DNA of 64,000 bases from Pestalotiopsis fici W106-1 (taxonomy: Eukaryota; Ascomycota; Sordariomycetes; Amphisphaeriales; Sporocadaceae): the NCBI RefSeq assembly GCF_000516985.1, contig NW_006917091.1:7164390-7228389 (forward strand), read 5' to 3'. A program made the position numbers and the translations under genes. Shown in pieces: positions 47,404 to 59,660 of this stretch (its first letter is position 1; each line of letters begins with the position of its first letter). Under the pieces are notes generated by a model. That model was not told where the DNA came from and ran no database searches. It saw only the letters and a list, made by a program, of their open reading frames with translations.

Positions 47404-48901
47404 CTACGAATCAAGTCTGTATTTTGTAGAACTTGTCTCAAATCCCTTTTCCGAGCTATGAGCTGACTGTGCTTGCTCTTTATTGGCAATATCAATCTCA
47501 ACCACCACACTCGTGACCGTGTCCATTTGAATCTCATTGTTAGCAGCGCCCCTCAACGACTCCTGGCTGACGCTGCCCAGGCCACCAGGCCATCTGTTTG
47601 ATTTGCTCTTTGCCCGTTGATGAGTACGTTCTCCGCCAATTCGCCACCACCCACCGCCTCGATCGTTGGACTCGCCTCTAGATCCGCCTTGCACCCAGAC
47701 CATATTGCCAAAGCGCCTCGTGTGTGGCGTCCGCATAAAGGCAAAGGTGTCGAGTCCAGTGTCCATAGCGTCGGGAGACGGCGCAAAGATGATGGAACTG
47801 CGTGTCCAAGAGAAAAGGAGCACATCAAGCCAGCCATTACTCGCGATCATCGCAGCGGCGAAGCAAAACATGCCGACACTGACATCTCTACCGGACATAG
47901 TCGCCACACGGAACAGTGCAAGTGGCGCGGTACAAAGAGCATATATAATAGGATACACAAGGAACCCCGGGTGGCTGCCAGCGGCCCGACCAGTTGAATT
48001 ATTGGGTTGTCTCCTCCCTTGTTCGCGATTGTCAGAGGACCGATGCGTGCTGTCGCGTCGAAGTGAAAGGAAAATCAGGATATATATGCCGCTCGTCAAT
48101 CCTAGGGAGAGGAAGATCCAGAAGTAGTGTAGCCAGAGACGTAGTTTCTCGTACTTCACATTCATCCAGCACTACATATTCATCAGCCATGCGCATACTG
48201 ACAGGAGGTACAAAGATACGAACCCAAGCGACAGCCCGAACATAGAGCCCCCCAGCATCGCGCCCGTTGTTGGTGATCAATACCCCGAGGATTCCGAGAG
48301 CATATACAAAAAACCATAGGAACGCTATCGTAGCAAGGAGCAGGCGTTGAGGTGGTTGGTAGCCCTTGACAACAGTCAAGTACGTGTGGACTGCAATGGC
48401 AGTGATGAAAACGCTGGCAGCGAGATCACCCGTCGAGATGAACCATCCCTGGGCCCAACACGCCGGCGTTCCGACCCAAACACCATTCGAAGTAGTCCAG
48501 GAAACGTTGAGCAAGAAAGCGGTAGACTGGTGCATCTCGGCGAAGAGAAGATTATAGACCAGTAGGAGGAACTGGTTCAAATGAGGGACATGTCGCTCGG
48601 TACTTATGACTGTAACATCCGGTTGTGCTGCGGCATCTGTGTCTGCCTTGGATTGCGCAAAGTGCGACTGCGACAACCCAAGCGACAAGTCAGTGGTCTG
48701 CACTTGGGGTCTCTCTGTCTGTATCCGCGCGGCCGGCTTTTGTAGATGCCATCGTATGAGTTTGAAAGTCAGATATATGAATAAAGTTGTAGTTGCAATG
48801 AATGACAAGAACCCAAACACAGTGACCGCGATGAGACCATCGCGGTGGCTCGATGGCAAAGGCGAAAGTGTGTCGCTCGATGTAGCAAGCAAAGACGCCA
48901 T
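47404..48901 (-). CDS. Git3/GPR1-type seven-helix receptor (putative nutrient/cAMP-pathway GPCR)
   Basis: Minus strand, exon 1 48901-48224, intron 48223-48172 (52 nt; unusual donor GTTCGT, acceptor TAG), exon 2 48171-47404; 481 residues. The splice joins VRAVAW to CWMNVKYEKLRLWLHYFWIF, the conserved start of helix 5 in this class. Seven hydrophobic helices can be placed: 22-50, about 108-135, 147-172, 184-206, 232-262 and two more between about 290 and 350. A long loop (residues 55-105) separates helices 1 and 2. The C-terminal 130 residues are cytoplasmic, Ser/Gly/Arg-rich. Family members sense glucose or carbon source and act through a G-alpha protein and adenylate cyclase. The ligand is not readable. 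The gene ends 243 bp from the stop of its convergent neighbour. Confidence 0.8.
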
Positions 48902-50038
48902 CTCGTTAACCCTTTGGCATCAGGACCTCTGAAGAAGAGCACCACGACAGCGAATATGCTCCTCGCAAGCCATCAGAGGGGTGAGAGGAAACATGCAAGT
49001 GGCGTTTTCGAGGCCGCTCACCAATGTACTTATTTGACAGTAATCTAGAAGAACTCATCGGACTTTGTTACCAAAACGGATAAGTATGCATTCGACTCGA
49101 CGATGCAAGGGAACATCGAGGACGTGATCATTACCACACAGACATATTGTGTGGCTTGCCAAGCGAACCTTAATAGAGCTACGCTCACTCGATCAACCAT
49201 TCAGGTGTCACAACGGAAGTGCCCGTACCCGCTAATTGTAGTTGCCTTTCAGTCTAGACATGGGCAATGACTAGTTGCAAGCTAGAAGAACTTCAACTCC
49301 GGGCTCTTCGGCAAGGAATCCACGTGGAGACATGGCCAGAGTGTGCAGAGTGAGGCTGCCAACCGTTGCGGTCAGGTACTTTGCATTGCTCTGTCCACCA
49401 ACGGCCACGAGACACCAAAGAGCTAGTCAAGTACACATGGCAAATGGGCTGTCACTTCAAGTCACCACTGCCGCAATGCGTACTTGATGGTGGTATCTCT
49501 AGTCAACTAAGTCGATGACAGTCAGGAGCAAATTTGCGCATTGACGCTCTCAGGGTACCTACATCTGACTCCAAAATCCCGGCATTCAGCTTGCCAAGTC
49601 CCGGCTCAAGCTCTTTTATAGGTAAAGTGCCTGTCTTCATGCCAATCATCCTAGCGCGCAAGCTGAATCCAGATTCCAGGGTCTACTAATAAGGAATACG
49701 GACAAAGCAGGTAGGGTACTTTGGTGTGAAGCATAGACGATTGACCAGAGAGTATAGAACACTGCACCACTTCAACAGAGACTGGTTAGAAAGACGCGAG
49801 ATCCGGGTGCACTTCAATTATGATTGGAGTCAAGCCTAGCAGAAGCCGGAAAGGATGCGATTCCCATGCTGCAGCAGTGAAGCGGACAAGATGAGCGAGC
49901 GCGCAACACTTGATATAGATCAAGGGAGTTGGAGGCGTTGGAAGGACAAGTGCAATCTTGAGATGTTTTGGTCCGGCTTGGACATTTTCATAGCACGAAT
50001 TCATTTCATTACGCTATACCTCTCTATACCCAACCATA
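48902..50038. other. 1.1-kb intergenic region
   Basis: Upstream DNA of the receptor gene and 3' flank of IRE1, both on the minus strand. No gene is recognised. Confidence 0.5.
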
Positions 50039-53000
50039 TTACGGCTTCATGGGCTCAAAGTATTCTCTGAAGCGTACAGCGTCCCGCAGGTCCAAGCTCC
50101 AGATAACCTCGCAACAGATGACCAGCAAGTTTGGAAATCGTCGAGTCCAGTAGCCAAGGTAGTCTTCGTGGCTAGTCCCTACCGATTTTTTCAATGCATC
50201 ACTCAGATCCTCCCGGTGGTTCCACTTGTTTCTCAGTGCGCGCAGTAAGTCAAGCAGGCGTGTACCTGTATACTTGCGCTGCTTCCCCAGGCTCTCGACA
50301 AAGTCTTTGGGCAGTACTTTGAGGAAGTCACCTCTGCAAACACGAGGGGCGAACTGCTCTAGTCTAATGAGAGCGTCTGATGGAGGATCGCGCTGTTCCT
50401 TTTCGAAATGGTCAGAAACATCGCACAGGAAAGCAAGGCGCTTCTTCGAATCCCAAAAGAACGGGTGCGCCATGACACTACGAGTGTTCGGTCGCGCGCG
50501 TGGATCGGTGCTGAGCATGGCACGTATCAGGTCTTCTGCCTCAAAGGCAAAATCACCGAGAACTTCCAGTGCTTGCAAGTTGATGTGTCCTTTGCGGATG
50601 TTGACTTCACGCATATACCTATCCCCACAATCGAAGGGATGACTTCCCTTGGTAAGCACGTAGAAGAAAACAAGCCCAAGACTGAAAATATCAATGGCCC
50701 GTGTGGCACGCCGGTTGGGGGCATTCTCAGCCCCAACGAGGGTGCTCGAGTCGCTGTGCATGCTCGCCATAGAATTGGGGTTTTCACGTGCATCCTCTTC
50801 GGCCAACAACTCTGGAGCACGCCAGCCCGATGTACCTGCTGGCCGCGTTGCAGTGTGACCAAATGACGATTGTGCACCGTCCAGTTTCTTACACAAGCCA
50901 AAGTCAGATACTACAAGTCGAGGTCTACCGTCTTTAGTCACTGTGACCAGTATATTCTGCGGCTTGAGATCACGATGCACAATCCGTAGGCCGTGCAGAT
51001 GGCTGACTCCATTGGCAATCTGTAGGAGCACATTGGGAATGTCACGTTCTCCTGCGTGTGCCAGCTCCTTGAAGACGTGCGGTTTGTCGATAATGTCAGC
51101 TAGCGAAGCTTGGCATCGTTCCAGGGCAATGTACAAGAAGGTCTTGTCGCGATGAATAGCATAGTATTGTATGACTAGAAATATACATGTCAGTGCGAGC
51201 ACACAACCGATTGCTGGGCGAAACAGTACCATTGGGATGATTATCGCTCTCTAGCAGCAGCTTAGTCTCTCGTGTAGCCAGATCGTTGAATTCGTGCAGC
51301 ATGCGTTTGACAGCGATTTCGCGTCCATGGAAGGTTCCAGGGAAAACGACGGTACCATTGCTGCCCATTCCGAGCTGCTCGTCCAAGTCGACCTTTAGCC
51401 CATTGATTTCGAATCCACCGACGCCAATATCATCGGCTTTGCCAATGGACTTGATGTTGGGGTTCAGTTGGGGTTCTTGTGCTTCAACCATTTGATCAAT
51501 CTGCGCGACAGGGTCCAGAGTTACACGCTTCGTGTCCTGGTTCACAGATGCGTCCCGATGGATTTTTTTCTTGTGTTTGACACCACCTCTCCTCCCTCGA
51601 TGGGCCTTCTTCTTCTCTGGGGACTCAGTCGTCCGTTGTACCGCGATTTGTGCTTCAGCTGCTGTTGAGTCTTGAGCTTGCCCTGGTTCTTGCACATCCG
51701 TAGAGGTGGCCTTGTCTGCCTCTGGGATGACTTCCAGAACATTTGTGTTGAGTACTTCATCCGTGGAAGTTTCCGTGGCTGGTAGGACTGGAGGCGGTAG
51801 AGTTGGTTCAGCAGGTGACTCGTCACTCTCGATCCTGAGCTTCTCAACGGATTGAATCTCAGCCACATCGGGCTTGTCGTAACTATGTTCTCGCAGAGAT
51901 ATTGTCGAACGGGTCTTGTACCAGGTAGCCACCACTGATGCAACGATGAGGTACAAGATGGGGTTTTTGATCAGCTGCACCACGCTATTGGCGACGTACT
52001 TTGGTACAGATTTGATCATGGAAGCTGCGTCTGATTTATCGTTGCGGATGGGTACAACTGACGCATTGTCCAACAAAATGGGTTGTTCTGCTTCCGATTC
52101 GGGCAGTGCAGGGAGGCTAGGCCATTGCGATTTGCCTTGAGCCCACTCCGCCCCTCTCAAGCCGCCAAGTGAGTGAGTTCCTATGAGTACATCATCAGGA
52201 ATGATGTTTTCATCGTCGAAATCCATTCCATTTTTGGAGCTCGCCTTGGCACGTGGGGCGTCCACTACTAGTGGATAAAGAGTACCAGACAAAGCGAACC
52301 AACTTCCAGTCTCTGTCTTATTCAGGTAAATGCTGGATCCACGAGCCCTGGCAGAATCTCCCTCCGAGATGGGAGGCGGCGGCTGGGGGAGAAGCACAAG
52401 TTCTGGGTTACCACCGCGTGGGACATCCTGTGGTCGTGCCACATCAAAGACTCGTGCGACCGGCGCAGGGAATGAGACTGAGATAGACTGCATATCGGCA
52501 CTATCGTCAAGGGCATACAACCGGCCGTCGTGCCGACTTGTGAGATATCGATTGTCTCGTGTGCTGCTATACTGCCGGTGAAGGTCGTTGTCGTAAGCAT
52601 TTGGTCCCCATTCACGATAGCGGAGAGTAGCAATAAGCCTGCCATCATCCTGATGATGGATATTTGCTGTATACTCGGTACGGCTCAGCGCAATCGTCCC
52701 TGCACATTCTTCCATGTCCGCGTCGACGATTCCAGTCGGTTGGAAACACGTTGCAACAGGAGCAACCTGTCCCTCACCTTGCCCGTACCATCGGAGCACT
52801 TGGCCCTTGGCCGCGTTCAGGATATACATGGTGGTCTTTTTGTCACCTGTATATACCACAGGTGGATCCTGAACTGCGTAAGGGCTGAATTCATCAACCA
52901 GTTGCTTCATTGAAAACCCGGCACTCATCAAGCCAGAGCCATGGGCCGAAGACATCCAAACGTACACCGGGCCGGTGTGCGAGGGCTCAATGGCCCATAC

Positions 53001-53747
53001 GTAGTCGTCATGCGGAAGCCGATCGTGTTCTCCTGGAAAGGAGTCGTTTGGCCGATGATGGATAGTCTCGACAGCTGGCTCCTCGGCCACAAGGTGCCAT
53101 CGTTCTTCGCCAGACTCTTTGCTGACGGCACGGAGATGTCCATCGACGGTCGCCAGAAGAACATAGTCTTCCACTTCCCATCTCTCCAGACTCCGCGCAG
53201 ACTGCGGCGAGGACAGTCCAGCACCAGTGAGAATGCTGGATGGTTGTCGTGGAGATTTGGCGGCTCGAACGGGATAATCCGGAGCCACAGTCGCGAGGGC
53301 GCTCGCATCGTGAGGATCAGGGAACTGGCGGTCTAAAGACCTCGCCTGCCTGTTGGTATTCTTGCTCGAATAAGATGTTGTGACAGCATGCTTCCCATCA
53401 ACCAGGCCAGGAGAGACTGCTCGGAGAGGCGACTCTTGGAAGTTGGAAGAAGCAAGCCGGCTGGAGTCATGACTTTCGTACGCTAGGTGTGCATTGGCGG
53501 GGTCACCCATAAGCCGTTGCTTCTCTCGTTCGTTCTCGTCATGTCGTTGGTGATATTCCGTCGACTTTCCACCATCACGCAATGTATCGGCGATTACTGG
53601 TAGTTGCTCATGTTTCGGGGATTGCTGCTGCTGCTGAGCTTCGGCGATCGAGAGCCACGAGAGTAGAATGACGGCGAGCACGAGGAAGACTTTGGCCTTG
53701 CGCGGTTCAGCGACAAGCCGTCCTTCGGCAGGAGGCCGTCGCAACAT
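50039..53747 (-). CDS. IRE1: IRE1: ER stress sensor, kinase and HAC1-mRNA endoribonuclease
   Basis: Minus strand, exon 1 53747-51230, intron 51229-51175 (55 nt; donor GTACTG, branch ACTGAC, TAG), exon 2 51174-50039; 1217 residues. A hydrophobic signal segment lies at about 20-37. The luminal part has PQQ-type propeller strands (YVLLATVDGHLRAV, DYVWAIEPS, MYILNAAKGQVLRW, RLYALDD). A transmembrane helix (ILYLIVASVVATWY) is at about 587-602, then a basic linker. The kinase domain starts near 780: GMGSNGTV glycine loop, AVKRML lysine, HRDLKPQN (near 908), SDFGL, RAPELL, with an insert between RAPELL and the DIFSLG helix. The C-terminal KEN RNase domain ends with YWTRRFPNLL. It senses unfolded ER proteins, autophosphorylates and splices HAC1/hacA mRNA. 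The intron splits the kinase near the NHPNVIQYY segment. Confidence 0.96.
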
Positions 53748-56700
53748 AGTCGTGACTGCAAAGTCGTGATGGATGATATAGATGCAAGGCAGTATTGTAG
53801 CGTGAGCTCACATCGAGGACGAAGGCTAGTATAGCTGTGGCTCAATAAAATAGGGCGTAGTTGCAATGAATCGGGTCGAGTGACTAGTCGGCGGTACAAG
53901 AGAAGGACTCGGTATCGACAAACTAAACGACGCAAGCCGTAAGGATTGATGTTTGATGCCGTTGACGCTAAGTTGAAATGTTCAGTGACAAGTTCGGACG
54001 AGGAGGGCGGCGAGATGATTTCCAAAAAGCGCACTTGTAAGGATGTTGGGGCATTAAATGATCGAGATGATGAAGTTGGATGCGATAAGAAGCGACAGAT
54101 GAAAATCACATACGATCGGATGGGTTTCACTGCTGCATGCAGAGAGCAGGAGGCATACCCGGCAGTCTGTCCACGCCCTGACGCACAAATACACGGAAGG
54201 TGCGAAAATGTGCTCCACGAATCTTACTAGTTTCAGAGCTGCTCGTTTGTCGCTTGCTCCCAAAGAAATACAAGCACGAGACGCTAAGGCAGGGGAAGGC
54301 CTCCAGTTGCTTGTGGTGAATACCGATTACCACAGTCAGGTTCACGTCAAGACGATGGGGTTGCGATGTGGAGGACGCTGAAGCCGAGATGGATCGATGG
54401 AGTTGTGGGCGGGTTGGCGAGGTTGCGTGGAAGGCGGAAGAACAACTACTTCTGCTTCCTGTTCATCCGCAGGCTCCCTAGGTGAGGGGAAGGATGATCT
54501 CCTGCTGATGGTGAGACAAGCCCTTGGGGCGAATGGGCAGCGCTGACACTCGGCGGCGGCGACACAGACAGGAATGGGAATCAGACGTTCAGGCAGACAG
54601 GAAAGTTAAGTCATTTGAAAGTCACTCTACGCAAATGTCTCTCTCTCGGCCGCGCAAAGTCGAAACTTTTCTTGCTTTTCTGGATAAAATGGTGCCTGCA
54701 TCTCCAAGTCGAAATCCTACATAGCGCCGCAGTCCCATGCTAAAAGCAAAGCTGTGACGCCACCCTGACCAACCATTTGCCCACCGTATGTACTCTTTTG
54801 CCAGCAAGCCCGGCCGCCCGTATGTACTCTGTACGGTTTCTTGGCTGTGGCTTTCAGCAATCAAGTCAAAGTGAGTAGCTACGCCGTACCCGCTGATTTG
54901 TCGCTTTGCATCAAAATGCTCGATTACCTGCGCTCAATGCCTCGGACACAAGTATGCAGGTAGAGAAATACCAGTATCTAAATCTCGAAATCGCTTTTCG
55001 TGGACCTCAAAAGACCAGACCCTCATTGATGCAGGGGGGAATTATGGGGCCATTTGAACTCCCTTTTTGGCCAGACCAGAGACGCTGTGCTAAAACGGCA
55101 CGACGGTATGCCAACTTGCTAACCAGGCTCGCCAGGGCTGTCAGACAAGTGCGCTTGAAGCGGCGATACCTAATGTAAGGTAGCTCCATCCAACCAACCA
55201 ACGTGTTTGCTAAAAAAGGATGGCAGGCATGGGAAGACAATGTGGGGGGCTTGAACATCCGATCCCCGACTTTGTGAGACCCACCAGGGAGCCCGCCCCA
55301 TCAGTGGAAGCTTTTGAATACTTCAATGTTGCGCCTAGCAGACAAGGTTCGTGCATAAATACTCGGAATACAGAGAACAACAAGGTTCGTCAGTTCGCAA
55401 AAGAAGGTTGCAAAGGTCTCAAAAGCCTCTGTTTATCTTCAGTCCCAAACACTTTGATGATGGCTGCAATACTCTGTACTTGCTTATCTCTCAAATCTTT
55501 GGAACTTTTTGATAGCGCTCCAAAATCCTGCATGCTTGAGTCCTACATGCAAGGGATGTCAGCTTTCCCATCAAGTGACGACATCTTTAATACTCCCGCC
55601 CCAGGCCTTTGCGGCGAACATAACTCAGCGCCGTGGAGGAATTCCTTCCATTCAATGTATCGTGTTGAGCATTTACGTTATCCACTCCATTCTCTTGAGA
55701 CTTCATTTTTGAGTGGCTAAGACTTTCTTGCACTTACTTTGGAACGGTGAATCGGGGGAGATTGGCGCATTTCATAGTTGATACGAACTCCAACAAGTGA
55801 ATTTGAAGTAAGACGGTACAGCAGAAGCTGCACCGTGTCCCAAAGGACAAGCAGTGGTGACTAACTACTATCTAGTAATCGAAAAGCCTGACGCTTGCCA
55901 GTAGCAGAGCCATATTAGACATGAATGAACAGGAAGCATGAAACAGGTTACTGTATATCTCGAATGATTATGGTCCTTCCAAACCTTTTCAATGTGGAAT
56001 AAAGCATCACTTCGCTCTTGAAGGACACGATGTTCCACAGCGTGCTCTGTCGACTACCACAACGAAACAACATACGAAAGTGTGCATTCTTCCTCAACAT
56101 CAAAAGTGCATGCAAAAGCCATACCTCCGGCTAGATGTTCAGATACCTACGTACCTTGATAGGCACTACGTGACCTTCGCCCAAGGAATCAAATGAAAAT
56201 CCCGATACAGTAGCAGTAACCATTTATTTCGCGCTGAGCTTTGGACGTTATGCAGGTTTGGCCTCTCCGAGACGCTGTTCTTGAGTCGTAACCATCATTG
56301 AACATCTTGCAAAGAGCGATGCCTGTGTACAAGACATGGATGAGAGACCACTTGCTGGGTTGCAACGTGTAAGCTTTGCAATATAACGCTCTTTTCCTGG
56401 CTGTCTACTGCGTATTTAATTGCCATGGCTGCCACATGGGCGATAGCCAAATGGTATATTACATTAGCATGTGGGTCTAGGATCCGCCGAGCATATCAAT
56501 ATGGCCCAAAAAATAGCATATTAGTTATCGTTGCATTGATATACGTAGATGGCTAAGGTGGATCTCAAAGGGGACACCAGCCAAATCCATCGCTATGAAT
56601 CAAGAACATTCAAGTCAAACCTAGGCTGCCATCTAATAGCTGCATGTTGGCGGGTTTTGTATGTCCGGTATGTCAACCTGTTGCTGTGTGGATATAAATC

Positions 56701-56765
56701 CATAAAATAAGGGCCTCAACATTTCTGAGAGGCACAGATTATTGCTAGTTGGTTGATAAGTCTGT
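53748..56765. other. 3-kb intergenic region upstream of IRE1
   Basis: Includes the IRE1 leader and promoter (minus strand) and the 3' flank of the SWIB gene, which is also on the minus strand. The 166-codon frame at 55220-55720 has an ATG but no domain, atypical composition and no splice support. No other gene is recognised. Confidence 0.45.
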
Positions 56766-57884
56766 TCACTGAACCTCATCTACTGGGTAGAGATGGGCTC
56801 CAACCAACCGATTCATCTGGAACATGTCTACCTTCGACTGCTTGAAAACAGCTTGCAGTTTCTCGTCACATAAGATCTGTCGCTTGTCCTTCGGGTCCTG
56901 TAGCTCGTTGCCTTTGATGTGCTCCCACAACTTCTTGACAACCTGCGGTCTGGAAAGCTGTATCGATAGTTAGAAACATTATCGTGCAGCCTAGTCAGCG
57001 ACCTGTAACTTACAGTTGGTTCGCCGCAGACATCGGCCAGGGCTTCGCTCAAATTGAACGGTTTTTGAAAGCCGCCTCCAGCCTTGCGTCGCTTCGGACC
57101 CGAAGCATCGCTTCCTGAAATATCGCTGTCATCCTCGGGCCGGATTTTGTTGGAGCTCTTCTTCCTGGGCGTCGCCTTTTTCTTTGCGGCCTTCGACTTG
57201 GGCCCACCACCTCGCGTTGCACGGCCCATCCGATTCTCTTGCGCTTGCAGCATGGCAGCCAGTTTTGCATCAGCATCCTCCGTGTCCTCGCTCTTCCGTT
57301 GCTTCTTCTTTGGTGGCTGAACCGAGACGCGAATCTCGTCACCATCCATGTCCAGGCTGGCGTCCAGGTCATCATGATCATGGCCATTAGCCTGTCGCTT
57401 GGGCGGCGAAGCACTTGCTAAGCTTGCGGACGCATCTGGGGCTGGCGGGGCAGTCTCGGGATCGGTAGAAATAGCATCAAACCGTTCCTCAATCAAGAGC
57501 TTGATGGCGGTCTGGGGAACGTCGGAATTAGCATAAACTTGCTCGACTGCTGAAATTCTCGCTTTACCATGCCAAACAAAGTCAAGGCCAGTGGACCATG
57601 ATAGGCACCACGATTCCGGATGGTACATTACTCACCTTTTGGTCTCTCAAGTCCTTGCCGCCGAGCGCTGCTTCAAGTCCTTCTCGAATCTTCTTGCGTG
57701 AAATTGTCTCGAGGTTGGCAGTTGCTAGGATGCCATCGATGATCTCCGTGTATCTTCGCTCCTCCTCAGCCGAGACTTGAAAGTTCGAGTCAGTAGGAGA
57801 GCAAGGCAAGAGTACGACACAACCTGCCACGGTGACTGCGGAAAGCGTGAACACTATATGGAAGTACTTACGAGGTGCAGACAT
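56766..57884 (-). CDS. DEK-C / SWIB domain protein (Uaf30/Spp27-like)
   Basis: Minus strand, four exons: 57884-57872 (13 nt), 57775-57636, 57511-57014 and 56957-56766; 280 residues. Introns of 96, 124 and 56 nt (GTAAGT, GTGAGT, GTAAGT donors; AG acceptors) join in frame. Residues 6-62 form a DEK C-terminal-type helical domain (EEERRYTEIIDGILA, TISRKKIREGLEAALG, AIKLLIEERFD). The middle is acidic then lysine-rich (KSKAAKKKATPRKKSSNK), as in chromatin proteins. The C-terminal SWIB/MDM2 fold spans about 200-275 (FQKPFNLSEALADVCGEP, LSRPQVVKKLWEHIK, ILCDEKLQAVF, VDMFQMNRLVGAHL). Yeast Uaf30 and fission yeast Spp27, with the same layout, belong to the upstream activation factor for rDNA transcription by Pol I. 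The tiny first exon is easy to miss. Confidence 0.9.
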
Positions 57885-59660
57885 CTTGAGGTATCGTGAA
57901 AATCTTGAGGTTTGGAAGGATCTGCGAAACCGCAGAACTGGGACCTGCGAGAATGAAAGAGAGACCGCTTTCCTACTTTAGTAGACTGACAACAAAAGCT
58001 GTAAAAGCGCAACCGCGACGACGTAACCGTGAAGGTGAACAAATGTGGGCAGGCGGGTTCGAGAAATCCTCCGTTAACGCATCACGGAAGGCTCGCCTGG
58101 GCAGTGTCGAAACCACAACGCTACAGGATCCAGCAGCGATTCCGCAAATGGGACCGGTGGGTTTCGACTTAGTCTTCCAGACTCGAACAATATGGCTGCA
58201 ATGGTTTCCCACGATGCAGGTTGTCGACTCGTGCGCTGTGACGGGGTATCGTTCGCAAAGGGACCAGGTTCGACTACTCGCAATAGATGCAACCTTCGGT
58301 TGGCCGTGGTGTGTGTTTGTTCAATGTTGCCAGCACTTGGCGGAACACCGTGATTCGAGCCGAGTGGATATTCCGATGTAGACAAGGGTGGATGGTATAT
58401 GGCAATGAAAAAGATCCAGGAGTTGCTGATTTGTTGCAGTTGGAGCTTGACGCGGGTGTGGTGGAGGCAAGGAAGGTCAAGTATTCTTTGTAGAGACACA
58501 GAAAACACAATGGACCAACCCTATGCAAGCCTCAGAAGATTATTGCAAGCAGGCGCAAGGATACACAGTTGCTGCTAATGATGACTGGGCAGCAAACCAA
58601 AAACCGTCGTCAACAACCGCGGCGTGGCTGGGTTTCCATTCGCGATCTCTCAATGGCGTAGGTCGACCTTTGTTCGCGAATGTGGAGTTGGGTGCTGGGG
58701 AAATGACCCATTGGCCGGCACTGGCAAACTACTACTGGCGGGCTGATCATTCACAGCGACCGGGAACGGAAAGCCCAATGGGAATTTTAGCGCCGTGAGC
58801 CAATGGCGCTTCTTCCCGATCACGCGGCTAGAGATCTCGCGGCATTCAGCTGTGTCGCTTCAGCCTGCTGACAAAGAATAGTCGAAAATGGACTAGGGTT
58901 TGTAGCATCGTTTCCATCAATTAGCCGTGTTGGTGAGGGTTGCAATTTGCGTGCTGTTTTGTTTCCATGCAAAACTGAAATGTACATCTGTCACATAAGC
59001 AAGCAATGTCACCCTCGATGACCTGCTCACTTATTGCAAGCGATGATCAAATAAAGAGGCTACTTAATTCTCCATAGACAACACTGGCATTGCAATTTTT
59101 CACCAGCTCACGTCATACTTCCAAGAAAATGGCCTTTACTTTGCTGAATCCAATCTTTGCTGCAGTTACTGTCTAGCATAATCTGCATGCAATGTATATT
59201 TACATGATTCAGAATGACTGTCTTCGTCGTTAGTGGTATTGCAGTCGTGCTGGTCATATACAAGTGTCACTTTATGTTTAATGTGCTTGACCGGCTGTCC
59301 CGTCACTCCGTCAAATGGCTGTTACTCAGCCACGTTTGACTCATTGGCCGATGGGGCTTTGCGACGGTGGCTCATTATGGCGGGGCAATGATCATCCACA
59401 CCAATGTCAATTGTATGAGCTTGCTGAATAAAATGCCCCACCATGTGCCTATTGAGTCGACGATTTTGCTTGCAAAACAGCTCTACTAATCTATTGTCGT
59501 CCCTTTCGTGCCGGGAGAAGCTCAGAACCCAGAGACCCAAGATCGAAGCGACACGGCGCCACTTTTCGCATCGTGCCAACCCGAATCCCGCCGCTCCAAG
59601 CATCAAGAAGCTGGACTGTTGCCCTTCGCCGTGACCACTCAACAAGCCGTCGAACGAACA
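57885..59660. other. 1.8-kb divergent intergenic region
   Basis: Upstream DNA of the SWIB gene (minus) and HEL2 (plus). Open frames at 57896-58381 and 58523-58798 lack any supporting feature. The HEL2 frame is open upstream of its ATG back to about 59508, but without an ATG. Confidence 0.5.

Noticed and set aside
55220..55720. 166-codon open frame in the IRE1 upstream region
   Set aside because: It has an ATG but no recognisable domain, no splice structure and codon use unlike neighbouring genes; probably chance.
57896..58381. 161-codon frame antisense to the SWIB leader
   Set aside because: It overlaps the expected promoter and leader of the SWIB gene and shows no protein family features.
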